A stretch of 64,000 bases of DNA from Mesobacillus foraminis. GTDB taxonomy: Bacteria; Bacillota; Bacilli; Bacillales; Cytobacillaceae. The position numbers and the translations under genes were made by a program. The notes beneath the pieces were generated by a model. It was not told the DNA's origin. It did no database searches and was given only the letters and a program-made list of their open reading frames with translations. Below, in pieces: positions 7,996 to 17,857 of the stretch. How positions within the stretch are numbered: the stretch's first letter is position 1; each line of letters opens with the position of its first letter. The stretch covers positions 172,982 to 236,981 of the forward strand of contig NZ_SLVV01000003.1 of NCBI RefSeq assembly GCF_004340465.1, written 5' to 3'.

Positions 7996-10239
7996 ATGTT
8001 GATTCAAGTTAATCAGGACAACCAGCAGTTCCATTTAACAAACGGCAAGGTGAGCTATATTTTTCATGTGATGAAAAATGGACAGCTTGGCCACCTCTAC
8101 TATGGAAAAGCGCTGCGGCACCGCAGTGATTTTTCCCATTTGCAGGCCTATGATGTCCCGACAGCAGCAAGCTGCCATGTCTATGAGGACGATCCGGCCT
8201 TTTCCCTCGAAACCCTTCGTCAGGAATACCCGGCTTATGGAAACTCCGATTTTCGCGAGCCTGCGATTTCCGTCAGCAAGGCAGGTGAGGCCCATGTGCC
8301 GAATTTTACATATGAAAGCTTCAGGATCTTAGATGGGAAGCCAGGGCTTGAAGGACTTCCTGCCACGTATACGGAGGAGGAAGGACAGGCCGGGACACTT
8401 CAGGTGACCCTCAAAGACCATTATCTTCAGGCTGAGCTCACACTGAACTACACGATTTTCCGGGACCATCCTGTCATTGCAAGAAGCGCCTCTCTTAAAA
8501 ATGCCGGGGAAGACCAGCTGGTGATTGACAGGTTAATGGGTGCTTCCCTCGATTTTCCTGATAAAGATTTCCGTTTTATTCATTTGGCGGGTACGTGGTC
8601 ACGGGAACGGCATGTGAAAGAAAGGGCGCTTGAGACTGGAATCCAGTCAATCTCGAGTCTCCGGGGTGCCAGCTCGCACCACCATAATCCATTTTTAGCC
8701 TTGAAGCGGCCTGATGCCACTGAGCGCAGCGGGGAGGTTTTCGGCTTCCAATTCGTGTACAGCAGCAATTTTATCATGCAGGTGGAAGTGGACCATTATG
8801 ATGTGGCAAGGCTGACGGCTGGCATCCATCCTTTCGACTTTCAGTGGAATCTGGGTCCGGAACAAACCTTCCAGACGCCTGAAGTGGTGATGGTTCATTC
8901 TGGGGAGGGCCTAAACGGAATGAGCCAGGCGTTTCATGACCTTTACCGTGAACATCTGATCCCTGCTCAATGGAGAAAGGGAGAACGCCCGATTTTAATC
9001 AATAACTGGGAAGCAACGTATTTTGATTTTAATGAGGACAAGCTGGTGAACATTGCGAAGTCGGCGCGGGAATTGGGGATTGAGCTCTTCGTTCTCGACG
9101 ATGGCTGGTTTGGGAAAAGGAATGATGACACATCTTCCCTCGGGGACTGGCATGTGGATTACGATAAGCTTCCGAATGGGATTGAAAGCCTGGCGAGGAA
9201 AATCAAGGAAACGGGTATGCAATTCGGCCTTTGGTTCGAGCCGGAAATGATTTCGCCGAACAGCGAATTATACCGAGAGCATCCCGATTGGGCGGTTGGA
9301 TTTGCAGACCGTCCCCATACGCTGGGACGTAATCAGCGTGTGCTTGATTTCTCAAGACCGGAGATTGTGGAGTACCTTTATGAAAAAATGGCGGCCATCA
9401 TCCGGGAGACCGGGCTGTCCTATATCAAGTGGGACATGAACCGGAACATCACGGAAGCATATTCCTCCCGGTTGGCTCCGAATCAGCAGGGGGAATTTTT
9501 CCACCGTTACATCCTCGGAGTCTACGATTTGTATGAGAAGCTGACAAAAGAGTTCCCGGATGTGCTGTTTGAGTCCTGTGCGGGCGGCGGGGGCCGGTTT
9601 GATCCAGGAATGATGTATTATGCACCGCAAGCCTGGGCTTCCGATGACACCGATGCCGTTGAAAGACTGAAGATCCAGTACGGAACTTCGTACGCCTATC
9701 CTTTATACAGCATGGGCTCCCACGTCTCGGCTGTTCCCAACCATCAGACACTAAGAACGACACCGCTGTCGACCCGGGCCAATGTTGCCTACTTCGGAAC
9801 CTTTGGGTATGAACTTGATCCTCTTAAGCTCACCGAAGAAGAGCGGACAGAAATTAAAGAGCAGGCAGCTTTTTATAAAAAACACCGCAAGCTGGTCCGC
9901 GACGGTCAATTTTACCGGCTGTTAAATCCGTTTGCCGGCAACGAAACCGCCTGGATGATTGTGAGCCGGGATCAGTCGGAAGCCTTGATCGGCTGGTACA
10001 AAGTGCTGGCAACAGCCAACCCTCCGAAGCAGCAGACGCTTCGTCTTGACGGATTGGATCCTTCAAAGGTTTATCAGGTTCCAGGCCTTGCGCAATCCTT
10101 TTATGGTGATGAATTGATGGCGGTCGGACTACCGCTGCCAACGGAGTTTAATGGGGTGAACAGACAAAAGGCAGAGCGCGGCGGCGATTTCCAGTCACAG
10201 GTCTTTTATCTGCAAAGCACAGAAGTAAGCAAGCTCTAG
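7996..10239 (+). CDS. Alpha-galactosidase, GH36 family
   Basis: Cytoplasmic enzyme of 747 residues that removes terminal alpha-1,6-galactose from melibiose, raffinose or galactomannan fragments. Family length and domain order fit: N-terminal beta-sandwich, TIM barrel from about residue 330, C-terminal beta domain. Nucleophile Asp480 lies in YIKWDMNRN and acid/base Asp550 in WASDDTDAVER; the barrel also contains CAGGGGRFDPG. Start ATG has GAAAGGAAG upstream. It lies behind lacZ and is separated from it by a strong terminator, so its level is probably set independently. Confidence 0.93.
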   Translation: MLIQVNQDNQQFHLTNGKVSYIFHVMKNGQLGHLYYGKALRHRSDFSHLQAYDVPTAASCHVYEDDPAFSLETLRQEYPAYGNSDFREPAISVSKAGEAHVPNFTYESFRILDGKPGLEGLPATYTEEEGQAGTLQVTLKDHYLQAELTLNYTIFRDHPVIARSASLKNAGEDQLVIDRLMGASLDFPDKDFRFIHLAGTWSRERHVKERALETGIQSISSLRGASSHHHNPFLALKRPDATERSGEVFGFQFVYSSNFIMQVEVDHYDVARLTAGIHPFDFQWNLGPEQTFQTPEVVMVHSGEGLNGMSQAFHDLYREHLIPAQWRKGERPILINNWEATYFDFNEDKLVNIAKSARELGIELFVLDDGWFGKRNDDTSSLGDWHVDYDKLPNGIESLARKIKETGMQFGLWFEPEMISPNSELYREHPDWAVGFADRPHTLGRNQRVLDFSRPEIVEYLYEKMAAIIRETGLSYIKWDMNRNITEAYSSRLAPNQQGEFFHRYILGVYDLYEKLTKEFPDVLFESCAGGGGRFDPGMMYYAPQAWASDDTDAVERLKIQYGTSYAYPLYSMGSHVSAVPNHQTLRTTPLSTRANVAYFGTFGYELDPLKLTEEERTEIKEQAAFYKKHRKLVRDGQFYRLLNPFAGNETAWMIVSRDQSEALIGWYKVLATANPPKQQTLRLDGLDPSKVYQVPGLAQSFYGDELMAVGLPLPTEFNGVNRQKAERGGDFQSQVFYLQSTEVSKL

Positions 10240-10247
10240 GTTCGTCG

Positions 10248-10288
10248 AAAAGGAGGATTGGAGACTATGTCTTTGATCCTCCTTTTTT
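10248..10288 (+). terminator. Intrinsic terminator after alpha-galactosidase
   Basis: AAAAGGAGGAT (10248-10258) pairs with ATCCTCCTTTT (10276-10286), followed by more Ts. It closes the galactoside locus. Confidence 0.85.
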
Positions 10289-10392
10289 GCGGGCAATAAT
10301 TGCCACAAAAAAGTATTTTTTACATATAGCCATGCTTACATCCCTGGTTTATGATAAGGAGAAATAATAAGAATTTTACGGGTGGGACTCTT

Positions 10393-12021
10393 TTGTTTCT
10401 TTTAGACTATATCATCAATCTCTCTATTTTCTCCCTGCTGGTTTCCACGCCACTGGTGGTTCGATCGTTCTTCAATCATAAACCCTTTCCGCGTGTAAAG
10501 CTGCTGGCCGGGCTGTATGGGGGATTGGTTTCGGTGATCCTTGTGCTCATGTCGTTTCAGCAGCAAGGATATTCCTTTGATATTCGATATGCACCAACCA
10601 TTCTTTTGTTTGCCTATCTGGGACCGGTTCCCGGAGTGATTGCCGGTGCTTTTTCCCTCGCTGCGAGGCTGTTTGCCAGCGGCCACTGGATCCCTGCGAT
10701 CTTCGGCTGGCTGCAGGTGATGGCTGGTTTATCCCTGTTGCTTCCTTTGTTGAAGAGGTTTAGTCCGCTGAAGAAAAGCGCTGCACTTTTTGGCGCATAC
10801 AGTCTCATCTATGTTGCTAATGTTTTTATCTTTAATATCTTGCAGGATCACCCTTGGTTCCACCTTCAGTATCTGCTGTTTATCGCGATAGGTGTGGGTA
10901 TTGGCGGATTGCTGATTGAATCTTATGTGAAGCTGTACAGATTGAACAGCAGGTTATCGGAAACCTATAAACAGATGGAAGCAAGTGAAGCCAAGTACAG
11001 GCTTATTGCGGAAAACACCTCCGATTTAATCATGCTGATGAACAGGGAATCCACAGTCATCTATGTATCTCCTTCGCATGAGCAATTACTGGGCTACCGG
11101 GAAACTGAGGTGAATGAAAAAGAACTGTGCAAATTCATTCATCCAGAGGATATTCCGGGGGCGAAACAAGCGATCAATGCCATACTCGAGCAGAAGGAAT
11201 GGCAGTCAATTGAACTCCGCATCAGGCACAGCAATGGTTCCTGGATTGAATTTGAATCGCGGTTCATGCCAGTGCTGGCTGATGATGGGGGGATCGGACA
11301 TATCGTCATCATCAGCCGGGATATCTCCGAGCGTAAAAAAGCTGAAGAGATCCTTCTGCAATCCGAAAAGCTTTCCATTGTCGGCGAGCTGGCGGCCGGT
11401 GTGGCCCATGAAATCCGAAACCCGCTCACAACCATTAAAGGCTTTGTCCAGCTTTATAAATGGGAAACAGGATCGGATGAATACAACGAGCTGCTCCTGA
11501 GCGAATTGGGCCGGATCGAGACGATAACCAGCGAGCTGCTTTCACTGGGCAAGCCGCAGGCCGTCAAGCTGTCCAGGGCCAATGTCAGGGAACTGATCGA
11601 GTATGCCGCCGAGCTGCTGTCGCCGCAGGCCCATATGTATGATATAGAATTCATTTTCAACCACAATGAGGAGAAGGATCTCTTTATTACCTGTGAAGTG
11701 AATCAAATAAAGCAGGTGTTCCTCAATCTGTTAAAAAACGCGATTGAATCCATGGCTGATGGCGGCGAAATTCATCTGTCGCTTGAAACGGCCGAAGAAG
11801 GAATGTGCATGATTTCAATCCGCGACCATGGATGCGGAATCCCGGAGGATCTGCTGCCTCGTCTGGGCGAGCCTTTTTACAGCTTGAAGGAAAAGGGAAC
11901 AGGGCTCGGTTTGATGATCTGCCATAAAATCATCAAACAGCATCACGGAAGTATCACCTATCAAAGCAAACTCAACGAAGGAACCCTCATCCAGGTGAGG
12001 CTGCCGCTCGCAAAGGATTAA
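10393..12021 (+). CDS. 5TM-PAS sensor histidine kinase (sporulation-kinase type)
   Basis: Membrane kinase of 542 residues. Five or six hydrophobic helices cover the first 180 residues (5TMR_LYT-like), followed by a coiled linker, a PAS domain (from about EAKYRLIAENTSDLI), a HisKA box ELAAGVAHEIRNPLTT with the phosphoacceptor His, and a HATPase domain with N box NLLKNAIESM, DHGCGIPEDL and GTGLGLMI. This is the architecture of phosphorelay kinases such as KinB relatives. No response regulator is adjacent, so it is an orphan kinase, consistent with feeding Spo0F; that role is inferred. Start TTG 10393 is preferred because GGTGGG lies 6 bases upstream; ATG 10351 adds 14 residues but has no ribosome-binding site. 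Confidence 0.85.
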   Translation: MFLLDYIINLSIFSLLVSTPLVVRSFFNHKPFPRVKLLAGLYGGLVSVILVLMSFQQQGYSFDIRYAPTILLFAYLGPVPGVIAGAFSLAARLFASGHWIPAIFGWLQVMAGLSLLLPLLKRFSPLKKSAALFGAYSLIYVANVFIFNILQDHPWFHLQYLLFIAIGVGIGGLLIESYVKLYRLNSRLSETYKQMEASEAKYRLIAENTSDLIMLMNRESTVIYVSPSHEQLLGYRETEVNEKELCKFIHPEDIPGAKQAINAILEQKEWQSIELRIRHSNGSWIEFESRFMPVLADDGGIGHIVIISRDISERKKAEEILLQSEKLSIVGELAAGVAHEIRNPLTTIKGFVQLYKWETGSDEYNELLLSELGRIETITSELLSLGKPQAVKLSRANVRELIEYAAELLSPQAHMYDIEFIFNHNEEKDLFITCEVNQIKQVFLNLLKNAIESMADGGEIHLSLETAEEGMCMISIRDHGCGIPEDLLPRLGEPFYSLKEKGTGLGLMICHKIIKQHHGSITYQSKLNEGTLIQVRLPLAKD

Positions 12022-12033
12022 AAGGACAAAAAG

Positions 12034-12067
12034 CTTGCAGGGAGCCGCATTCTCTGCAAGTTTTTTT
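12034..12067 (+). terminator. Intrinsic terminator after the PAS kinase
   Basis: CTTGCAG (12034-12040) pairs with CTGCAAG (12054-12060), followed by seven Ts. Confidence 0.8.
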
Positions 12068-12250
12068 GTTGCTGTCGTAGGGTTCAGCGAGCGAGACTCC
12101 GCAAAAAGAATTTTTCATCTGTGTTTAGAAGTAGTCATACACGAAATAGCAGGAATCGCACACGACTTTTATCAGCGTTAGACGGGGATGAAAGGAGCAA
12201 CGATTTGGGCACTGTAGCAATGTTACCGTGATGGGCCTCTTCGTCACGAT
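12068..12250. other. Intergenic DNA with no recognised feature
   Basis: No open frame with a ribosome-binding site, no clear hairpin with a T tract and no similarity to the other repeats in this window was seen here. Confidence 0.4.
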
Positions 12251-12366
12251 TTAGACACCGGTTTTTCAATAAATCACAATAATCGATGCATAAGTAAAAA
12301 TAATCTATTCATAAGATCGGATAATCAATCTATAAATGAAATTTATTGATTCATAAAACTTTAGGG
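12251..12366. repeat. 21-bp phased repeat element, copy 1
   Basis: A shared leader TTAGACACCGGTTTTTCAAT is followed by four units of consensus AATCNATNCATAA starting at 12281, 12302, 12323 and 12344, exactly 21 bases apart. A second copy with the same leader lies at 22576-22680. A 21-bp spacing is two helical turns, so the AT motifs face one side of the DNA, which suggests curvature or cooperative protein binding. Confidence 0.65.
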
Positions 12367-12653
12367 GACGTCATTCAACATGGAAAATGGCTGTAAGATA
12401 GGGGATTAGACCGAAAATTTGGTGCTGATCAGCTATAAATATGGGCAATTTAATTTGAAAATCAACTTTTTCCGGGTAGTTATTGGACCGAAGATCTCAA
12501 AGAGGATCCGCTCCTCGTTACGGACCTGGGGATGTTAGAGCGCCTCTTTCGTTATAAAGTTACTTGTGAGGGGCGGAATATCCAGCGAGTATTCCTGCTA
12601 ACTTGATAGTAAATTACTTCTTGTCACAGGTTTGCCAAGATGTTTTTACTAAT
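12367..12653. other. Intergenic DNA with no recognised feature
   Basis: No supported gene. GC-rich short inverted pieces occur near 12490-12600 but none forms a convincing terminator. Confidence 0.35.
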
Positions 12654-12671
12654 TTGTGAACATCTTCACAT
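12654..12671. promoter_or_regulatory. Rex-like (or Fnr-like) operator upstream of doxX
   Basis: TTGTGAACATCTTCACAT matches the Rex box TTGTGAA-N4-TTCACAA at 13 of 14 defined positions. It also contains TGTGA-N6-TCACA, the CRP/Fnr form. An extended -10 (TGCTATATT, hexamer 12699-12704) follows about 30 bases later. Repression by the NADH sensor Rex is the simpler reading; activation by Fnr is the alternative. Confidence 0.6.
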
Positions 12672-12698
12672 ATTCATTATTTTTAAGGTGTAATCTGC

Positions 12699-12704
12699 TA
12701 TATT
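12699..12704 (+). promoter_or_regulatory. Extended -10 element of the doxX promoter
   Basis: TATATT preceded by TGC, 42 bases before the doxX start codon. No good -35 is visible, as expected for an extended -10 promoter. Confidence 0.45.
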
Positions 12705-12746
12705 TTAAGTGTACTAAATAACTTATCCATTTCTGAAAGGAAGCGA

Positions 12747-13256
12747 ATGATCATGTTCGTAACATTTTTAAGAGAAAATAAGATTGCTGCCGGTATCTTA
12801 ACAGTTTTGCGCCTGTACCTTGGATACAACTGGATGACCGCAGGATTTCATAAATTAACTGGCGGCTTCGATGCATCCGGATTCCTGAAAGGAGCGGTGG
12901 CGAATCCCGTCACAGGCCCGGATGGAAGTGCAGTTTACGGCTGGTACGTGAATTTCCTTGAAAGCTTTGCCCTGCCAAACGTCGAGCTCTTCAATATCAT
13001 CGTTCCGCTTGGGGAGTTTCTGGTCGGCCTGGGCCTCATCCTTGGCTGCATGACAACAGCCGCCATGTTCTTTGGACTTGTGATGAACTTCAGCTTCTTC
13101 ATGGCAGGAACCGTCTCCCACAACCCAACAGACATCTTCCTCGGCGCCATCATCCTGTTCGCAGGCTACAACGCTGGCTGCTATGGACTTGACCGCTGGG
13201 TCGTTCCATTCATGAACAAAAACATTCTCAAAAAGGAACGCAAAGCCCTGAATTAA
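12747..13256 (+). CDS. DoxX family membrane protein
   Basis: Integral membrane protein of 169 residues with four predicted helices and the DoxX fold signature, including an RLYLGYNWMTAGFHKL first helix and PLGEFLVGLGLILG. DoxX proteins are linked to thiosulfate:quinone or other quinone-dependent redox reactions, but this one has no experimentally defined close match that I can name. ATG 12747 has GAAAGGAAG just upstream. It is a single-gene unit: a redox-type operator lies in front and a strong terminator behind, which supports a respiratory or redox-stress role. The substrate is not predictable. Confidence 0.8.
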   Translation: MIMFVTFLRENKIAAGILTVLRLYLGYNWMTAGFHKLTGGFDASGFLKGAVANPVTGPDGSAVYGWYVNFLESFALPNVELFNIIVPLGEFLVGLGLILGCMTTAAMFFGLVMNFSFFMAGTVSHNPTDIFLGAIILFAGYNAGCYGLDRWVVPFMNKNILKKERKALN

Positions 13257-13257
13257 C

Positions 13258-13301
13258 AAAAAGCCTGCAGAGAAGGAAGCTCCTTCCTGCAGGCTTTTTT
13301 T
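13258..13301 (+). terminator. Long intrinsic terminator after doxX
   Basis: AGCCTGCAG (13262-13270) pairs with CTGCAGGCT (13287-13295), and GAAGGA pairs with TCCTTC inside. A run of Ts follows. Confidence 0.9.
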
Positions 13302-13310
13302 ACACTAAAG

Positions 13311-13418
13311 AGGGTCAGGCACGCTTTTACGCATTAACGCACAGCGGGTCAGGCACGCTTTGTTGCATTAAAGTACAGGCGGGGGTCAGGCACGCCTTTG
13401 GTGGACTAACGTGCGAAA
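13311..13418 (+). repeat. GGGTCAGGCACGC repeat array, locus 1 (3 units)
   Basis: Units begin at about 13311, 13345 and 13382 (spacing 34 and 37). Each reads GGGTCAGGCACGC, then a T-rich piece, then a TTAACGCAC-like end. The last unit runs into the 3' end of the DinB gene on the opposite strand and supplies its TAG stop and Arg codon. Confidence 0.8.
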
Positions 13419-13849
13419 ATGATAAAATCGATGGCTGGCGGTTCTGTACCTGCTTCGCGGAGGAGGGTGTTGATTTGCCCTCGGTGGTGCTGTCCGTGCA
13501 GGGATAGGTGCGTTAAAATCTCGCGTCTGCTATTGGTAAACTCTTTTCCTGTGCTGTTTTGGTAGGAAATGCTTTTATCGAGGTCATCCTCGCTTAAGTG
13601 GTTCAGGTATCTGATGAAGGTTTCTCTATTATTCTTTACAAGGCGTGCACAGGTATCGAGGTCTGTTTCTTGCCAGATTGGCAAATGGGAAGAATCCTGT
13701 CCTTGTAATCTTGTTGCCCAGACCTGCTCGGCATACAAGATGTGGGAGAATATATTTCTGACCTTGGGGTTGTCGATCTGCTGCAGCGATAGGAGAATGC
13801 GTTCGTTGGCCCAGAATGAATGGTGGAGCATTTGAGTGATGGTTTTCAT
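13406..13849 (-). CDS. DinB/YfiT-like four-helix metal protein
   Basis: Cytoplasmic DinB-superfamily protein, 147 residues. The three expected metal-binding histidines are present: one in LHHSFWANERIL near residue 9, one in SHILYAEQVWATRL, and one in LHGQHHRGQINTLL. Family members include thiol transferases and DNA-damage-induced proteins, so the reaction cannot be given. It is read alone on the minus strand, back to back with the haem-monooxygenase-like gene. Its last codons are formed by a 37-bp repeat unit (stop within 13404-13410), so the native C-terminus may have been altered slightly by repeat insertion. Confidence 0.82.
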   Translation of the reverse strand: MKTITQMLHHSFWANERILLSLQQIDNPKVRNIFSHILYAEQVWATRLQGQDSSHLPIWQETDLDTCARLVKNNRETFIRYLNHLSEDDLDKSISYQNSTGKEFTNSRREILTHLSLHGQHHRGQINTLLREAGTEPPAIDFIIFAR

Positions 13850-13926
13850 AAGAGAAGCCTCCTTATTGACTGGTATTAATTGTATATTAACATGGATTGC
13901 CAGTTTATAAATTTGATATTTTTGAT

Positions 13927-13945
13927 GGTAATGATAATCATTTTC
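13927..13945. promoter_or_regulatory. Fur box
   Basis: GGTAATGATAATCATTTTC matches the 19-base Fur consensus GATAATGATAATCATTATC at 17 positions. It lies in the divergent region between the DinB and monooxygenase-like genes, 43 bases before the latter's start codon. Confidence 0.85.
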
Positions 13946-13987
13946 AGTTAAAATATTTTATATGAACAGTATGAAGGAGTGAATGGA

Positions 13988-14308
13988 ATGTTTGTTCAAA
14001 TGAGAAAAACAGTTGTAACCGAAGGGAATGCTGATCAGGTGGTCAACCGGTTCAGCGGGGAAGGCATTATTGAAAAGCAGGAAGGCTTCATTGACTTGAC
14101 TGTCATGGTGAAAAAAGTACGCCGCGGCGACGAAGAAGTTGTTGTCCAGATCCGCTGGGAGTCAGAGGACCACTGGAAGCAATGGGAAAAGAGCGATGCC
14201 CATATTGCCGGCCACAAAGCAAAACTCGGCCAGCCAAAGCCGGATTATATTGTAAGCTCTGAAGGCGGTTTATACGAAGTGAAGGCCGTTAAAAGTGCAC
14301 GTGCATAA
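13988..14308 (+). CDS. IsdG/HmoA-like antibiotic-biosynthesis-monooxygenase family protein, probable haem degradation
   Basis: Small ABM-fold protein of 106 residues, the size of IsdG-type haem-degrading monooxygenases, which open haem and release iron in the cytoplasm. The segment QIRWESEDHWKQW and a following GHK align with the conserved Trp and haem-ligand His regions of IsdG. The N-terminal Asn of the IsdG triad aligns with a Met (MFVQMRK), so catalysis may differ or be lost. ATG 13988 is chosen because AAGGAG lies 8 bases upstream; a GTG at 13979 overlaps that site. A near-perfect Fur box upstream supports an iron-starvation role. Confidence 0.75.
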   Translation: MFVQMRKTVVTEGNADQVVNRFSGEGIIEKQEGFIDLTVMVKKVRRGDEEVVVQIRWESEDHWKQWEKSDAHIAGHKAKLGQPKPDYIVSSEGGLYEVKAVKSARA

Positions 14309-14316
14309 CCTCAAAG

Positions 14317-14346
14317 ACTGATATCCCTATGGTATCAGTTTTTTTG
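14317..14346 (+). terminator. Intrinsic terminator
   Basis: ACTGATA (14317-14323) pairs with TATCAGT (14333-14339), followed by a T run. Confidence 0.85.
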
Positions 14347-14461
14347 CTTTAGAGATTTGGAGCTTGCAAAGAAACTAGAATTCCGCGCCCAGCCGGTTGT
14401 AATTCTCCCCCACTCCCCCTATGATAGAACACAAACCGACAACTTCAAAGGAGCATAAATA

Positions 14462-15007
14462 ATGGACCAAAAGATTCTCCCGGCCTCCTCAAGCATGAAA
14501 GAGTTTGAAGCTTTCCTGAAAAGTCCCTATAAGATTGGCGTTTTCCTGGAAATGCATATTGCCCAGCTGAAAAACGTCCATCTGATGGCAGAGGCACACG
14601 GGAAAAAGATGCTTTACCATGTTGATCTCATCCATGGAATCAAAAGTGATGACTATGCGACCGAATTCATTTGCCAGGAGTACAAGCCGCATGGCCTGAT
14701 TTCAACTAAATCCAGCGTGATTTTAAAAGCCAAGCAAAAGGGTGTGCTGGCCGTTCAGCGAGTGTTTTTAATTGATTCGCATGCCCTTGAAAAAAGTTTT
14801 AAGCTTTTGGAAAAAACGAAGCCTGACTATATTGAGGTTCTCCCTGGAGCAATGCCCGGCTTAATCCATGAAGTCAAACAAAAGGTAAATATCCCTTTGT
14901 TTGCCGGAGGCTTTATCCGGACACCGCAGGAAGTTCAAAATGCGCTTGATGCCGGAGCTGATGCTGTCACCACTTCGAAGAGGCAGCTTTGGCAGCACTT
15001 TTTATAA
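14462..15007 (+). CDS. glpP: Glycerol-3-phosphate-responsive antiterminator GlpP
   Basis: RNA-binding antiterminator of 181 residues. With glycerol 3-phosphate bound it prevents termination in the leaders of glpFK and glpD. The sequence shows the small TIM-barrel-like GlpP fold with characteristic pieces: YHVDLIHGIKSDDYATEF, KPHGLISTKSSVI, EVLPGAMPGLI, AGGFIRTPQEV and a final AVTTSKRQLW. AAAGGAG precedes the ATG. The glpF, glpK and glpD genes follow in order, and both expected leader terminators are visible at 15265-15342 and 17768-17834. Confidence 0.95.
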   Translation: MDQKILPASSSMKEFEAFLKSPYKIGVFLEMHIAQLKNVHLMAEAHGKKMLYHVDLIHGIKSDDYATEFICQEYKPHGLISTKSSVILKAKQKGVLAVQRVFLIDSHALEKSFKLLEKTKPDYIEVLPGAMPGLIHEVKQKVNIPLFAGGFIRTPQEVQNALDAGADAVTTSKRQLWQHFL

Positions 15008-15217
15008 TATATAAGTGGAAGCCGTCCGCCTTTATGATTTTCAACAGCCTCTTTCTTTTAAAAAAGGGATGTCGCTGAGATTGGTGCTGCCCTCCACTTT
15101 TTCACACAGTAAATATGCGCCAAACAGTAGTTATCAAAAGATACCAGCGACAAGACACTTAATCACTAATCTTAATAGATTTAAAACCGTTTCAACAGTA
15201 AAAAATCAACAAAACGG
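15008..15217. other. glpP-glpF intergenic region, nothing recognised
   Basis: A 210-base stretch before the glpF promoter. No terminator with a convincing T tract and no supported open frame was found. Confidence 0.4.
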
Positions 15218-15247
15218 TTGACAGCGTTTTCAACCTTGCTGTATACT
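15218..15247 (+). promoter_or_regulatory. glpF promoter with overlapping cre site
   Basis: -35 TTGACA (15218-15223), an 18-base spacer and -10 TATACT (15242-15247). The cre site TGACAGCGTTTTCA (15219-15232) fits the TGWNANCGNTNWCA form of the consensus and overlaps the -35, so CcpA would block RNA polymerase. Confidence 0.85.
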
Positions 15248-15264
15248 ACAGTACAAGTTAATAC

Positions 15265-15342
15265 TAGTGACGGAGATTGGGAGATTCACGGAGATAAGAC
15301 CTTGATTGATTAAGGTGTTTTCTGTCGTGGCTCCCTTTTTTT
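15265..15342 (+). terminator. GlpP-controlled leader terminator of glpFK
   Basis: A multi-part stem: GGGA with TCCC, CACG with CGTG, AGA with TCT and ACCTT with AAGGT, spanning 15279-15335 and followed by seven Ts. The 5' part contains GGAGATTCACGGAGA, closely matching GGAGACACGGAGA in the glpD leader. This shared element is probably the GlpP target. Confidence 0.85.
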
Positions 15343-15372
15343 GTTGCTAAAAAACCAGAAAGGGGAATTTTT

Positions 15373-17708
<2,336 letters not shown>

Positions 17709-17741
17709 AACGTTAAACTACACAAATAGTTTGAATTTTGC

Positions 17742-17747
17742 TATACT
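17742..17747 (+). promoter_or_regulatory. glpD promoter, extended -10
   Basis: TATACT preceded by TGC, between the glpK stop and the glpD leader terminator. No convincing -35 is present. It gives glpD its own GlpP-controlled transcript. Confidence 0.5.
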
Positions 17748-17767
17748 AAAAGTAAGTTAATAAATCG

Positions 17768-17834
17768 GCAGGAGACACGGAGAGACCGCGAAAGCATTAC
17801 CGTCTGAATGGTAATGCTGTTTGCGGTCTCTTTT
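17768..17834 (+). terminator. GlpP-controlled leader terminator of glpD
   Basis: GAGACCGC (17782-17789) pairs with GCGGTCTC (17823-17830), and AGCATTACC (17793-17801) pairs with GGTAATGCT (17810-17818). TTTT follows. The 5' side carries GGAGACACGGAGA, matching the glpF leader. Confidence 0.9.
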
Positions 17835-17857
17835 CCTGTTTTAAGGAGGAAAATAGG

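Noticed and set aside
15015-15221. Open frame between glpP and glpF
   Set aside because: Runs into the glpF promoter, has no ribosome-binding site and no recognisable protein features.
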